Source of the DNA: Betaproteobacteria bacterium
Lineage (GTDB): Bacteria > Pseudomonadota > Gammaproteobacteria > Burkholderiales > Burkholderiaceae_F
Assembly: GCA_005882215.1 (NCBI GenBank)
Contig: VBCK01000135.1
Span: 1-64,000 of the forward strand
Direction of reading: 5' to 3'
DNA length: 64,000 nucleotides
Shown here: positions 34,695 to 43,674 of the stretch, one piece after another
Layout of the letters: each line of letters starts with the position of its first letter
Position numbering within the stretch: the first letter of the stretch is position 1
Made by a program: the position numbers and the translations under genes
The notes under the pieces: generated by a model
Database searches by the model: none
Seen by the model: only the letters and a program-made list of their open reading frames with translations
Told to the model about the DNA's origin: nothing

Positions 34695-37600
34695 ATGGAA
34701 TCCCTGAACTGGTCGACCCGCAATCCGGTCGCGATGGTCGTGCTGGTGGTGTTCGTCGGTCTGCTGGGGCTGCTGAGCCTCAGCCATCTGCCGCTGCAAT
34801 TGTTCCCGGACATCGACCGGCCGCAAATCACGATCAAGGCGGCCTGGTCGACCGCATCGCCGGAAGAAATCGAGTCCGAGATTCTCGAACCGCTCGAGAA
34901 AGTACTGCAGGGGCTGCCCGGCGTCGAGGAGCTCGAAGGCAACGCAAATGCCGGCGAGGCCGCGATCACGCTGCGCTTTTCGATCGGCACCGACATGCGC
35001 AACGCGCTGATCGAAGTGCTGAGCCGGATGAACCGCCTGCAGCCGCTGCCGCGCGATTCGGACCGGCCCGTCGTCACGCTCGGCGGTGACGACAACTCCA
35101 ACGACACCCTGTCCTGGTTTTTCGTGCAGCTTCTTCCCGGTTCTCCCGGTCCGATCGAACGCCATCGCCGTTTCATCGAGGACACGGTGCGCCCCAGGCT
35201 CGAGTCGATCCCGGGGGTCGCCTCCGTCACCGTCAACGCCGGGCCGTCCGACAACGTGCACATCACCGTCGACCCTGCGCGGGCCGCGGCGCAGGGAGTG
35301 GGGCTGCCGGACATCGCGAGCCGCGCCGCGAGCCCCAACAACGTCTCGGGCGGCCAGCTCGACGTCGGCCGCCGTCAGTACGCGCTGCGATTCACCGGTC
35401 GTTTCGATCCTGAGCAGCTCGGCAGTCTGGTGCTCTCCTGGCGGGACGGCCGGCCCGTGCATCTGTCGGACGTCGCAAGCATCGATGTCAGTCCGCCGAC
35501 TCGGCAGTTCTTCGCGTATCAGAACGGCAATCCGGCGTTCGGCATTCAAATCCGGCGCGCCAACGGCGCCAACGTGCTGGCGACGCTGGATGCGGTGAAG
35601 GCAGCGGTCGCCGAGCTGCGCGAAGGGCCGCTGAAGGCGCGCGGACTTGGCATCGAACAGTCTTTCGATTCGTCTCTCTTCATTCGCCGGGCCGTGAGCC
35701 TGCTGACGGAGAACCTGGTGATCGGAACGCTGCTGGCACTGGGCGTCGTCTGGTGGTTCATGCGCGAACTTCGGATCACCGGGCTGATCGCGGCGGCGAT
35801 TCCGCTTTGCCTGTTCGGAACCTTCATCACGCTGGCCCTGCTGGGCCGCAGCCTGAACGTGATTTCCCTGGCGGGACTGGCATTCGCGGTCGGCATGGTC
35901 GTTGAAGGCGCAATCGTCGTGTCCGGAAATATCGTTCGCCTGCGCGAGACCGGGCTCGCATTGCCGCAGGCAGCGCGGGAAGGGGCGCGCCAGGTCGCAG
36001 GGGCCCTGTTCGCATCCACCGCGACCACGATCGCCGTCTTCGTGCCGGTGCTGTTCCTTAAGGACGTCGAGGGGCAGCTGTTCGGCGACCTGGCTCTGAC
36101 GATCTCGATCGCGGTCGCGATCTCGATCGTGCTCGCGCTGACGCTGTTGCCCTCGGCCGCGGTGTACGTGATGAAGGGCATCTCCGGCAGCTCGGGCTAC
36201 GGCCACGGCTGGCCGCGCTTGACCGACTGGATCCTGAAGGCGACCGATTCCCGGACCAAGCAACTCTCCTGGATCGCCGGCTTGCTGGTGGTGCCGCTGG
36301 CAGGGGCCGCGTGGCTGCTGCCTCCGCTCGATTACCTTCCTCCGGTGAAGCGGGCCGCGATCGACGCCTTTTTCACCTTCCCGCCGGGGATGAGTCCGGA
36401 GACCGTGAACCGGGAGCTGCTGCCGGTATTGCTGCAGCGGATGAAGCCGTACATGGACGGAACGGCCGAGCCGCGGCTGAAGAACTGGTACGTCCTGAGC
36501 TGGCCCGGGGGCGGGACCATCGGTGCCCGCGTTCGCGACGAGACACGAATCAGGGACCTCGAGACGCTGGTGCGCGAGCGGATCATCACGGATCTGCCCG
36601 ACACGCGGGCATTCGCGTTCGAAGGAGAGCTGTTCGAAGGCATCGGTGGGTCGGCCCGTTCGATCGGTATCCACCTGCAAAGCGAGGACTCGGCGACGCT
36701 GAATCAGGTTGCCTTGCGTGGCCGGACCCTGCTTGAGAAGGCCTTCCCGGGGTCCGCGGTGCAAAGCTTCCCCAATCCCGAGGCGGCCGCGCTCGAGCTG
36801 CGCGCCGTGCCCGACGATCGGCGCATCGCCGAAGTCGGATGGGACCGTCCGACGCTGGGCACGGTCGTGCGCGCGCTTGGCGAGGGGGCCTGGCTCGGCG
36901 AATACTTCGACGGCCACGCGCGCTTGCCGATCATGCTGCGCGTGGCAGGCGGCACAACGCCGGAGCAGCTCGCGGAAACGCCGCTTTTCACGCCGTCCGG
37001 ACAGCAAGTGCGGCTGGGAGACCTCGTGAAGCTGTCGACCGTGCTCGGCCCTCCCGGGATCCGGCGCATCGACCATCGACGCACGGTCACCCTGACGATC
37101 GATCCGCCCGCGTCCCTGTCCCTGGAGGAAGCGCTGCGAACGATCAACCGGGAGGTCCTGCCGAAAATCCGGGCCGAAATGCCGGTGGACGGCTCGATCC
37201 GGATGGCGGGCAGTGCCGACAGCTTGAGCCGCACGCTCGTGACGATGGGGCGCGTCTTCGGGCTCGCGCTGTTCGTGCTGTTCCTGTTGATGACTGCCCT
37301 GTTCCGCTCGGTGCGCGACAGCGCCGTCGTGCTGCTGACGGTACCCCTGGCGCTCGTCGGCGGAATGCTGGGGCTGCGGGTGCTCGGGCTGGTCGCGTTC
37401 CAGGCGCTCGATCTGCTGTCGATGATCGGGTTCGTGATGATGATCGGCGTGATCGTGAACCATTCGATTCTGCTGGTCGCAGCGGTCCGTGGCGCGCAAG
37501 GCAGCGGCGTCACGCTCGAGGAAGCGATCCGCCAGGGCTTGAATCAGCGGCTTCGTGCTATTCTGGCCAGCACGCTGACCGGCGCGTTGGGCGCATTGCC

Positions 37601-37775
37601 GATGGCGATCAATCCAGGGCCGGGGAGCGTCATCTATCGCGGACTGGCCGCCGTCAACATCGGCGGCGTGATCGTGAGTCTCGTGTTCAGCCTGATACTG
37701 ATTCCAGCACTGATCCGCCTGTTCGGCGCGCGACACGCCGTTGCGGAGCCGATCGGCGCGGCGGCCGCATCCTGA
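34695..37775 (+). CDS. RND-superfamily permease lacking the TM4 Asp-Asp pair, pump 2
   Basis: 1026 residues with the duplicated RND layout (TM1, loop, TM2-7, loop, TM8-12). The N-terminus reads NPVAMVVLVVFVGLLGLLSL...LFPDIDRPQI. In TM4, where AcrB has LVDDAIVV, this protein has FAVGMVVEGAIVVSGN (Glu404-Gly405), so the proton-relay aspartates are absent. TM10 has MIGVIVNHSILLV, without the lysine. Related permeases I recall keep at least the first aspartate. It precedes its adaptor gene with a TGATG overlap; no outer-membrane channel gene accompanies them, so it may borrow another TolC-like protein. Substrate unknown. Confidence 0.88.
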   Translation: MESLNWSTRNPVAMVVLVVFVGLLGLLSLSHLPLQLFPDIDRPQITIKAAWSTASPEEIESEILEPLEKVLQGLPGVEELEGNANAGEAAITLRFSIGTDMRNALIEVLSRMNRLQPLPRDSDRPVVTLGGDDNSNDTLSWFFVQLLPGSPGPIERHRRFIEDTVRPRLESIPGVASVTVNAGPSDNVHITVDPARAAAQGVGLPDIASRAASPNNVSGGQLDVGRRQYALRFTGRFDPEQLGSLVLSWRDGRPVHLSDVASIDVSPPTRQFFAYQNGNPAFGIQIRRANGANVLATLDAVKAAVAELREGPLKARGLGIEQSFDSSLFIRRAVSLLTENLVIGTLLALGVVWWFMRELRITGLIAAAIPLCLFGTFITLALLGRSLNVISLAGLAFAVGMVVEGAIVVSGNIVRLRETGLALPQAAREGARQVAGALFASTATTIAVFVPVLFLKDVEGQLFGDLALTISIAVAISIVLALTLLPSAAVYVMKGISGSSGYGHGWPRLTDWILKATDSRTKQLSWIAGLLVVPLAGAAWLLPPLDYLPPVKRAAIDAFFTFPPGMSPETVNRELLPVLLQRMKPYMDGTAEPRLKNWYVLSWPGGGTIGARVRDETRIRDLETLVRERIITDLPDTRAFAFEGELFEGIGGSARSIGIHLQSEDSATLNQVALRGRTLLEKAFPGSAVQSFPNPEAAALELRAVPDDRRIAEVGWDRPTLGTVVRALGEGAWLGEYFDGHARLPIMLRVAGGTTPEQLAETPLFTPSGQQVRLGDLVKLSTVLGPPGIRRIDHRRTVTLTIDPPASLSLEEALRTINREVLPKIRAEMPVDGSIRMAGSADSLSRTLVTMGRVFGLALFVLFLLMTALFRSVRDSAVVLLTVPLALVGGMLGLRVLGLVAFQALDLLSMIGFVMMIGVIVNHSILLVAAVRGAQGSGVTLEEAIRQGLNQRLRAILASTLTGALGALPMAINPGPGSVIYRGLAAVNIGGVIVSLVFSLILIPALIRLFGARHAVAEPIGAAAAS

Positions 37776-38872
37776 TGACCAAACTGCGGATCGCGAGAGC
37801 ATCGCTGCTGATCATCGCGGCGCTCGCTGCCGGATCTGCGCTCGGCGCGGGTCCGGCCGGCTCCTCGGTTTCGGTCGAGGTGGCCACGGCGCGCACCGCC
37901 CGCGTGGCTCCGCATGCGTGGATTCCCGGCTCCATCGTCAGCCGCGATGACGCACGCATCGCCGGCATCGTGGCGGGCCGCGTGGTCTGGATTGCCGAGG
38001 TCGGACAACGGTGCGGCGCGGGCGCCACGCTGGCGCGGCTGGACGACACCGTGGTCAAGCTTCGCGTGGCTGACCTGCAGGCGCAGGTCGCGCGCGCCCA
38101 GTCGCAGGCCGACCTGGCGCGCACTCAACTTGACCGTTATCAGAGTCTCGCCGCGACCAAGATCTATCCCGCGAGCCAGCTCGATGAGGCAAGTGCGCAG
38201 CTGGAGATGGCCAAGCACGACGTCGCACGGCTGACCGCGCAGCTCCGGCAGGCCGAGTACGAAACGCAACAATCCGAAGTCCGGGCGCCGTTTTCCGGCG
38301 TCGTGACCGAACGCTTCGCGCAGCGGGGAGAGTATCTGCAGATCGGCGCCGCCGTCGTTCGACTGGTCAATACCGACGACGTGGAGGCGCGGGCAACCGC
38401 CGCGCTCGCGTTTGCCGGCAACGTCAAGCCCGGCCAGATCGCCGCGCTGCGCGTCGGCAACGACGAACGGCGCGGCAAGGTGCGGGCGATCGTGCCGGTC
38501 GGCGATGACCGTTCGCGGCAGTTCGAAATCCGGGTCGCACTGACCAGAGTGAGCTGGCCGGTCGGGACCGCGGTCGAGGTCAGCGTGCCCACCGGTGCGG
38601 ACCGCACCGCGGTGGTCGTCCCGCGCGACGCGATCGTGATCCGGCAGTCGCACTCGTACGTGATGCGCGTGGCCCAGAACGGAACCGTCGAGCGCCGCGA
38701 GGTCGAGTCCGGCAGCGCCATCGAGGACCTGGTCGAAATTCGAAACGGCGTCTCGGCGGGCGATCGGCTGGTGGTCCGCGGCGCCGAGCGATTGGAGCCG
38801 GGACAGGCGATCATCATCACGGATCCGCGTCCTGCCGCGGACAGAACGCCCCTCAAGGGCGAGCAAGGCTAG
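37775..38872 (+). CDS. RND efflux periplasmic adaptor subunit, pump 2
   Basis: 365 residues. The ATG at 37775 shares bases with the permease stop (TGATG). Signal peptide about 1-26 (ASLLIIAALAAGSALGA). Lipoyl halves IAGIVAGRVVWIAEVGQRCGAGA and VRAPFSGVVTERFAQRGEYLQI flank a coiled hairpin with AQSQADLARTQLDRYQSL. C-terminal barrel ends around GVSAGDRLVVRGAERLEPGQ. Here the permease gene comes first, as in pump 1. Confidence 0.9.
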   Translation: MTKLRIARASLLIIAALAAGSALGAGPAGSSVSVEVATARTARVAPHAWIPGSIVSRDDARIAGIVAGRVVWIAEVGQRCGAGATLARLDDTVVKLRVADLQAQVARAQSQADLARTQLDRYQSLAATKIYPASQLDEASAQLEMAKHDVARLTAQLRQAEYETQQSEVRAPFSGVVTERFAQRGEYLQIGAAVVRLVNTDDVEARATAALAFAGNVKPGQIAALRVGNDERRGKVRAIVPVGDDRSRQFEIRVALTRVSWPVGTAVEVSVPTGADRTAVVVPRDAIVIRQSHSYVMRVAQNGTVERREVESGSAIEDLVEIRNGVSAGDRLVVRGAERLEPGQAIIITDPRPAADRTPLKGEQG

Positions 38873-38968
38873 TTCAAGGGCTTGCCGCATCGGCGGGTCG
38901 GACGATCGATCAAGCAGCGCGCGCCGGCCGTTGCTAGATTGACTTCACTGCACAACGAGGAGTCGATC

Positions 38969-39802
38969 ATGTCGATCACCGACAAGGCCCTTTGGGTGAT
39001 GGAGCGCAACTCGGAGCGCTCCCTCACCTTGAACACGATCGCAAGCGCGTGCGGCGTATCGCGTTCACATATGGCATACGCTTTCGGCACGGCCACCGGC
39101 CTGCCGGTGATGAAATACCTGCGCGCCCGGCGCCTGAGCGACGCCGCGCGTGCGCTGGCCGACGGCGCGCCGGACATCCTTGCCGTCGCGCTCGACGCGG
39201 GTTATGGGTCACACGAGGCCTTCACGCGCGCATTCCGCGAGCAGTTCGCCGTCACGCCGGAGAGTGTGCGCGATCGCCGCAGCAGCGATGGCGTCGCGCT
39301 CGTGAGGCCGCTGGAATTGAACGCAAAGGCGGGCAAGCGCCTGGAGCCGCCACGCCTGATCGAGCAGGGCGTAGTGCGCGTGGTGGGCCTGTCCGAGCCG
39401 TGTTCGTTCGAGACGACGATCCAGATCCCGGCGCAATGGCAGCGCTTCATGTCCTACTACGACACCCTCGCCGACAAGCTCGACCGGATACCGCTCGGCG
39501 TGAGCCAGGCCGCGGACGAGGAAGGCCAGTTTCGCTATATGTGCGCGGTCGAAGTCGCCCGCTTCGGCGACAGCCCGAAGGAACTCGCGAAGCTTGAAAT
39601 CGCGCCCCAAACCTACGCCGTGTTCGAGCATCGCGAGCATGCCTCGGCCATCCCGGAGACCTACTTCGCGATCTGGAACGAAGCGCTGCCGGCCCTCGGC
39701 CGCACCGTCGTGGACGATCCGATTCTGGAGCGGCACAATCCGACCTTCGACCCGCGCACCGGCGAGGGCGGAGTCACGCTATGGATTCCTGTGACGCAAT
39801 GA
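38969..39802 (+). CDS. AraC-family regulator with GyrI-like effector domain
   Basis: 277 residues from the ATG at 38969, preceded by GAGGAG. N-terminal AraC double helix-turn-helix: LNTIASACGVSRSHMAYAFG, LPVMKYLRARRLSDAARAL, ILAVALDAGYGSHEAFTRAFR. The C-terminal GyrI/Rob-type small-molecule domain (about 130-277) includes RVVGLSEPCSF, YMCAVEVARFG and YAVFEHREHAS. Rob/SoxS-like architecture with DNA binding first and effector binding second. It follows pump 2 in the same direction and may govern efflux or the DoxX gene. Confidence 0.9.
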   Translation: MSITDKALWVMERNSERSLTLNTIASACGVSRSHMAYAFGTATGLPVMKYLRARRLSDAARALADGAPDILAVALDAGYGSHEAFTRAFREQFAVTPESVRDRRSSDGVALVRPLELNAKAGKRLEPPRLIEQGVVRVVGLSEPCSFETTIQIPAQWQRFMSYYDTLADKLDRIPLGVSQAADEEGQFRYMCAVEVARFGDSPKELAKLEIAPQTYAVFEHREHASAIPETYFAIWNEALPALGRTVVDDPILERHNPTFDPRTGEGGVTLWIPVTQ

Positions 39803-39921
39803 CGTCCGCCGCTCAAAATAACTGAACAAAGCGGGGGTTCGGAGTAGGAAACTCCGACCGGAAGCGGCGCCGAATGGAACGTTCCGGCGCTTTCGTGGGG
39901 GACCTACTTGGGGAGACTTGA

Positions 39922-40308
39922 ATGAACTCGTTCTTGAACTTTGCCGGCCGATTGCTGCTGGCGCAGCTGTTTTTGCTTTCCGGCTTTTCCAAGATCATGG
40001 GCTACGCAGGAACCCAGGGTTACATGGCGGCCAAGGGGCTCCCCGGCGCGCTGCTCCCGCTGGTCATTTTGCTGGAGGTGGGCGGCGGGGTTGCGCTCGT
40101 GATCGGATTTCAGACGCGATGGGTGGCGATCGCGCTGGCAATATTCTCCGTCCTGGCGGCATGCATTTTTCATCTCGCCCCTGGCGACAAGATGCAGATG
40201 ATCAATTTCATGAAGAACCTGTCCATCGCAGGGGGCTTGCTGGTCGTCGCGCAGACCGGCGCCACGAGTTTCGCGGTGGACGCCCGCACTCGCGCCGGTC
40301 ACGCCTAG
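39922..40308 (+). CDS. DoxX-family membrane protein
   Basis: 128 residues, four membrane helices. Signature: AGRLLLAQLFLLSGFSKIMGY and later PLVILLEVGGGVALVIGFQTRW. GGGGAG precedes the ATG. DoxX/DoxD relatives are linked to quinol oxidation, thiosulfate oxidation or detoxification, but most small DoxX proteins are uncharacterised. Upstream (39803-39921) contains the short palindrome GGAACGTTCC, a possible regulatory site. Confidence 0.88.
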   Translation: MNSFLNFAGRLLLAQLFLLSGFSKIMGYAGTQGYMAAKGLPGALLPLVILLEVGGGVALVIGFQTRWVAIALAIFSVLAACIFHLAPGDKMQMINFMKNLSIAGGLLVVAQTGATSFAVDARTRAGHA

Positions 40309-40386
40309 CGAGGCCCGGTCACGTCGACACTACGGAATGAAACCGTCGGGCCAATCAAGGGGACTTGCGACCGGCAATCGCGCGGC

Positions 40387-40734
40387 TTACTCGTACTTCA
40401 AGCCGAGCCACAGGCGCACGATGATCGTTGCCGCCACCAGCGAAACGCTGGTCAGGCAATAAAGCGCGCTCGCCATGTAGTTCAGAGACAGCGCCTTCTC
40501 GAACGAAGCGCCCAAGGCACAGCTGCAGATGACCAGCATGATCCATCGGCGCAGATAGACGAGCAGGTAGTGGCGCATTTGACGGTTGAACCGCAATGCG
40601 CTTTCCCTTTCCAGCAAGGTGCCGTGCGAGGTGTCTCGAAACAGCCAGTCGAAAAAGAAGTATCGGTAAAGCAGCTCCCGAAAGGGTTCCACCGGCAGGC
40701 TGCGTTCCGACCTTTGATGCTCGCCGGCGTGCAT
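40387..40734 (-). CDS. Small membrane protein of unknown function
   Basis: 115 residues. Hydrophilic first half with aromatic FRELLYRYFFFDWLFRDTS, then two membrane helices (about 62-80 and 88-108). No motif recognised. Protein-like composition and a clear two-helix end support a real gene; the start is not strongly marked. Convergent with doxX. Confidence 0.6.
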   Translation of the reverse strand: MHAGEHQRSERSLPVEPFRELLYRYFFFDWLFRDTSHGTLLERESALRFNRQMRHYLLVYLRRWIMLVICSCALGASFEKALSLNYMASALYCLTSVSLVAATIIVRLWLGLKYE

Positions 40735-41251
40735 TGAGCAGATTCCGTCTCGATGGAAGCTTGTCGATTGGACCGTGTTCTTCCACCAAGTATCCGCGTT
40801 TCCGCGTTGCTGCGTTGCTGCGCTGCGAAATCCGGCCGTTCGTGCTTTTCAACACCCGCAGCACGGCTATGCCGGCGGCGGTGCGGGCTGGCCAGTTTGG
40901 TACATCTCCGTTCTGGCCGGCTATGGAGGCGGCGTCGGCGGCGACGAGCTCTTCGACTACGGTTGGCGCTTCGGCGAAGCTGGCGGCCATGGGCATGCCG
41001 AAGTACGACGATCTGAGTGTCGAAGATATGCGCGCGATCTTGTACGCCACGGCGCGCGCCAGGCCGCTCTCTCCGTCAGCAAGTAGAACAACCAGGCGTC
41101 GCGTCCGACCGCAGCGCCAGCTTGTCCTTGAACTGGTCAACTCATCCGTGAGCCGGCCGCATCCACTTAGCGGTGAGAAGCGGCGAAGCCGTTACAATGG
41201 TTCGGCCAGCGCGATTCAGAAAAGAACCATCTCGATCGCGGGCCGCACGCG
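40735..41251. other. 517-bp stretch without a convincing gene; likely decayed DNA
   Basis: No frame looks like a complete protein. One plus frame (about 40982-41065) reads GMPKYDDLSVEDMRAILYAT, which resembles the C-terminal end of a c-type cytochrome or quinoprotein dehydrogenase, then becomes unstructured. A short GTTGCTGC-rich repeat lies near 40800-40830. The stretch ends where a truncated acyl-CoA dehydrogenase begins, so it may be rearrangement debris. Confidence 0.35.
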
Positions 41252-42193
41252 TTGAATGTCTTCGCGCCCGACGAAGGCAACATGCATCTGCTCGAAGTGG
41301 TCGCGAAGCCCGAGCACAAGGAACGGTGGCTGCGGCCCTTGGCCCAAGGCGATATCCGGTCGTGTTTCTGCATGACCGAGCCGCCGCCAGGCGCCGGGTC
41401 CGATCCCTCGATGATGCTGACCACCGCGCGGCGCCACGGCGATCACTACGTGATCAACGGCCGCAAGTGGTTCATCTCCGGCGCGGTCGGCGCGAGCGTG
41501 GCCATCGTGATGGCGAAGATCGAGGACGGGAACGCGACGATGTTCCTGGCCGACATGGCATCGCCGGGCATCGTGGTCGAGCGGGTCATGCACAGCCTTG
41601 ACACCTCCTTCGCGGGCGGTCACGCCGTCGTGCGCTTCGACGATCTGCGGGTGCCTGCGGACGATATCCTCGGCGCCCCCGGCAGGGGCTTTCACTACGC
41701 ACAGGTGCGGCTCTCCCCTGCCCGCCTCACGCATTGCATGCGCTGGCTCGGCGCCGTTCGCCGCGCGCACGATACCGCGCTCGAATACGCGCGCCGGCGC
41801 GAGGCCTTCGGCAAGCGCATCGGCGAGCACGAAGGCGTCGGTTTCATGCTCGCGGACAACGAGATGGACATGCACCTGGCCCGCCTCGTGATATGGCACT
41901 GCGCGTGGGCACTCGACCAGGGCGATCTGGCCTTGCATGAGTCGAGCCGCGCGAAGGTCATCGTGTCGGAGGCCTTGTGGCGCGTGGCCGATCGTTGCGT
42001 CCAGGTCCTCGGCGGCCAGGGCGTCACCGATTCGGAAGTGGCTCGCATTTTTGCCGACCTGCGCGCGTTCCGTATCTACGACGGTCCGTCGGAGGTGCAC
42101 CGCTGGAGCATCGCCAAGCGGCTGCTCAAGGGCACGCATCCCGCAAGCCGCGAGCGCCCACCGCAATTGCCGACCCCCGACGCCGGGCACTGA
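41252..42193 (+). CDS. Acyl-CoA dehydrogenase, N-terminally truncated
   Basis: 313 residues from a TTG; an in-frame stop lies at 41174-41176. The frame opens inside the family's N-terminal helical domain (NVFAPDEGNMHLLEVVAKPEHKERWL). It keeps the FAD/substrate middle domain (CFCMTEPPPGAGSDPSMM, INGRKWFISGA), the C-terminal helices with RREAFGKRI, and the flavin-binding LGGQGVTDSE. Relatives of the ACAD10/11 type have about 400 residues, so roughly 90 are missing. It may be a pseudogene or a remnant at a rearrangement border, although the rest is intact. Followed by phosphotransferase, DUF6285 and acyl-CoA synthetase, the normal partners. Confidence 0.78.
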   Translation: MNVFAPDEGNMHLLEVVAKPEHKERWLRPLAQGDIRSCFCMTEPPPGAGSDPSMMLTTARRHGDHYVINGRKWFISGAVGASVAIVMAKIEDGNATMFLADMASPGIVVERVMHSLDTSFAGGHAVVRFDDLRVPADDILGAPGRGFHYAQVRLSPARLTHCMRWLGAVRRAHDTALEYARRREAFGKRIGEHEGVGFMLADNEMDMHLARLVIWHCAWALDQGDLALHESSRAKVIVSEALWRVADRCVQVLGGQGVTDSEVARIFADLRAFRIYDGPSEVHRWSIAKRLLKGTHPASRERPPQLPTPDAGH

Positions 42194-42224
42194 TGGCCCG
42201 CTGCGAGCCTCGGCAGATGGACCG

Positions 42225-43277
42225 ATGAGCCCCGTTGCTGCTGCCGCATCCGAAGATCGATCTGTCGAGGCCGCCACCGTCGCTCGCTGGCTCGCGCACG
42301 AGACCCGCGCGCGCGAGGTGCTCGTCACGCGCTTGGAACGGCTGCCCGGCGGCGCGATCCAGGAAAACTGGGCGTTGGACGTGACCATCGATGCAGGGCC
42401 CTGGAGCGGCTCGCACGAGTGGCTCCTGCGTACCAACGCCCGCTCCTCGGTCGCGGCAAGCCTCACGCGGACGCAGGAGTTCGCTGTATTGCGTGCGGCG
42501 CATGCGCACGGCGTCGTCGTGCCGCAGCCGCTTTTCCTTTGCAGCGACGCGAACGTGACCGGCAGCGAGTTCTTCATCATGAAGCGCGTTGCGGGGGTCG
42601 CTGCCGGCCATCGCCTCACGCGCGAGGCCGAACTGGTGCCGGACGCCGACGCGCTCGCGCAGGAACTGGGCGCCAATCTGGCCCGCCTGCATGCGATCGT
42701 GCCGCCGCAGCCAGCGCTGGACCAGGTCCTGGCGCCGCCGAAACCGGACTACGCGCTGAGCACCGTTCGGGAATATCGCGCGTTCCTCGATACGCTGGCT
42801 GACACTTACCCCGCCCTGGAATGGGCGCTGCGCTGGTGCGAGATTCATGCACCAACGGATGCACCCGTCGCGCTGATCCACCGCGATTACCGCACCGGCA
42901 ACTACATGGTCGACGCGGGACGGCTGGCCGGCGTTCTCGACTGGGAATTCGCCGGCTGGGGCGACCCGCGCGAAGACATCGGGTGGTTCACCGCGCGCTG
43001 CTGGCGCTTCGCGCGAGCCGATCTGGAAGCAGGCGGCATCGGCCGCCTGGAGCCTTTCCTGCGCGGCTACGAGCGCGCCTCGGGCCGGCGCATGACGGCC
43101 GGCGATCTCGACTACTGGCAGGTGATGGCCCACGTCCGCTGGGCGGTCATCGCTCTGCAGCAGGCTCGACGCCATATGTGCGGGCGGCAGCGATCGCTGG
43201 AGCTGGCGCTGACGGGACGCATCGTGCACGAGCTGGAATACGAAGCGCTCGCCATCATCGAGAAGGCGGCCCGATGA
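42225..43277 (+). CDS. APH-like phosphotransferase family protein (ACAD10/11-type kinase)
   Basis: 350 residues from the ATG at 42225. The protein-kinase-like fold shows the catalytic loop LIHRDYRTGNYMVD and the metal-binding LDWEFAGWGDPREDIGW. In ACAD10/11 systems such a kinase domain phosphorylates 4-hydroxyacyl-CoA, and the dehydrogenase then removes phosphate during 4-hydroxy acid catabolism; that role is inferred from neighbourhood. Its stop overlaps the next ATG as ATGA. Confidence 0.87.
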   Translation: MSPVAAAASEDRSVEAATVARWLAHETRAREVLVTRLERLPGGAIQENWALDVTIDAGPWSGSHEWLLRTNARSSVAASLTRTQEFAVLRAAHAHGVVVPQPLFLCSDANVTGSEFFIMKRVAGVAAGHRLTREAELVPDADALAQELGANLARLHAIVPPQPALDQVLAPPKPDYALSTVREYRAFLDTLADTYPALEWALRWCEIHAPTDAPVALIHRDYRTGNYMVDAGRLAGVLDWEFAGWGDPREDIGWFTARCWRFARADLEAGGIGRLEPFLRGYERASGRRMTAGDLDYWQVMAHVRWAVIALQQARRHMCGRQRSLELALTGRIVHELEYEALAIIEKAAR

Positions 43278-43672
43278 GCGATATCTCGGACGCGGCGGAC
43301 CTGCTCGCCACCGCGCGCGAGGCGCTGGCCCACGAGCTCCTGCCGCTGCTGCCCAAGGAGCGGCGGTACGTCGGCCTGATGATCGGCAACGTGATCGGTA
43401 TCGCCATCCGCGAACTGCAGGCGGGCGCGGCCGCGATGGCGGGCGAAGCGGAACGGACGGCGGCACTGCTCGCCGCCGGCGGCATCCCGCCCCGGCGCGA
43501 CACCGCACCCGGCGCGGGCGCGCCGAGGGAGCTGCGTCGCGCGCTGTGCGCGGCCATTCGCACCGGCCGCTTCGACGAGCCAGCCGCGAGCGCTGCGCTG
43601 ATGGCGCATCTGACCAGAACCGCCGCGGACTGGGTCGCGATCAGCAATCCCAAGGCGCTGCGGTCGAGCTAA
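43274..43672 (+). CDS. DUF6285-like small protein
   Basis: 132 residues, mostly helical: DAADLLATAREALAHELLPLLP, YVGLMIGNVIGIAIRELQAG, LRRALCAAIRTGRFDEP. Genes of this type follow the APH-like kinase in acyl-CoA dehydrogenase clusters; no activity is known to me. The ATG overlaps the kinase stop (ATGA), so it is cotranslated. Two bases separate it from the synthetase gene. Confidence 0.78.
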   Translation: MSDISDAADLLATAREALAHELLPLLPKERRYVGLMIGNVIGIAIRELQAGAAAMAGEAERTAALLAAGGIPPRRDTAPGAGAPRELRRALCAAIRTGRFDEPAASAALMAHLTRTAADWVAISNPKALRSS

Positions 43673-43674
43673 GC

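Noticed and set aside
34650-37802. Minus-strand open frame of 1050 residues across the RND permease
   Set aside because: Rich in Arg, Gln, His and Asp with no hydrophobic segments or motifs; antisense shadow of an RND gene with all expected helices.
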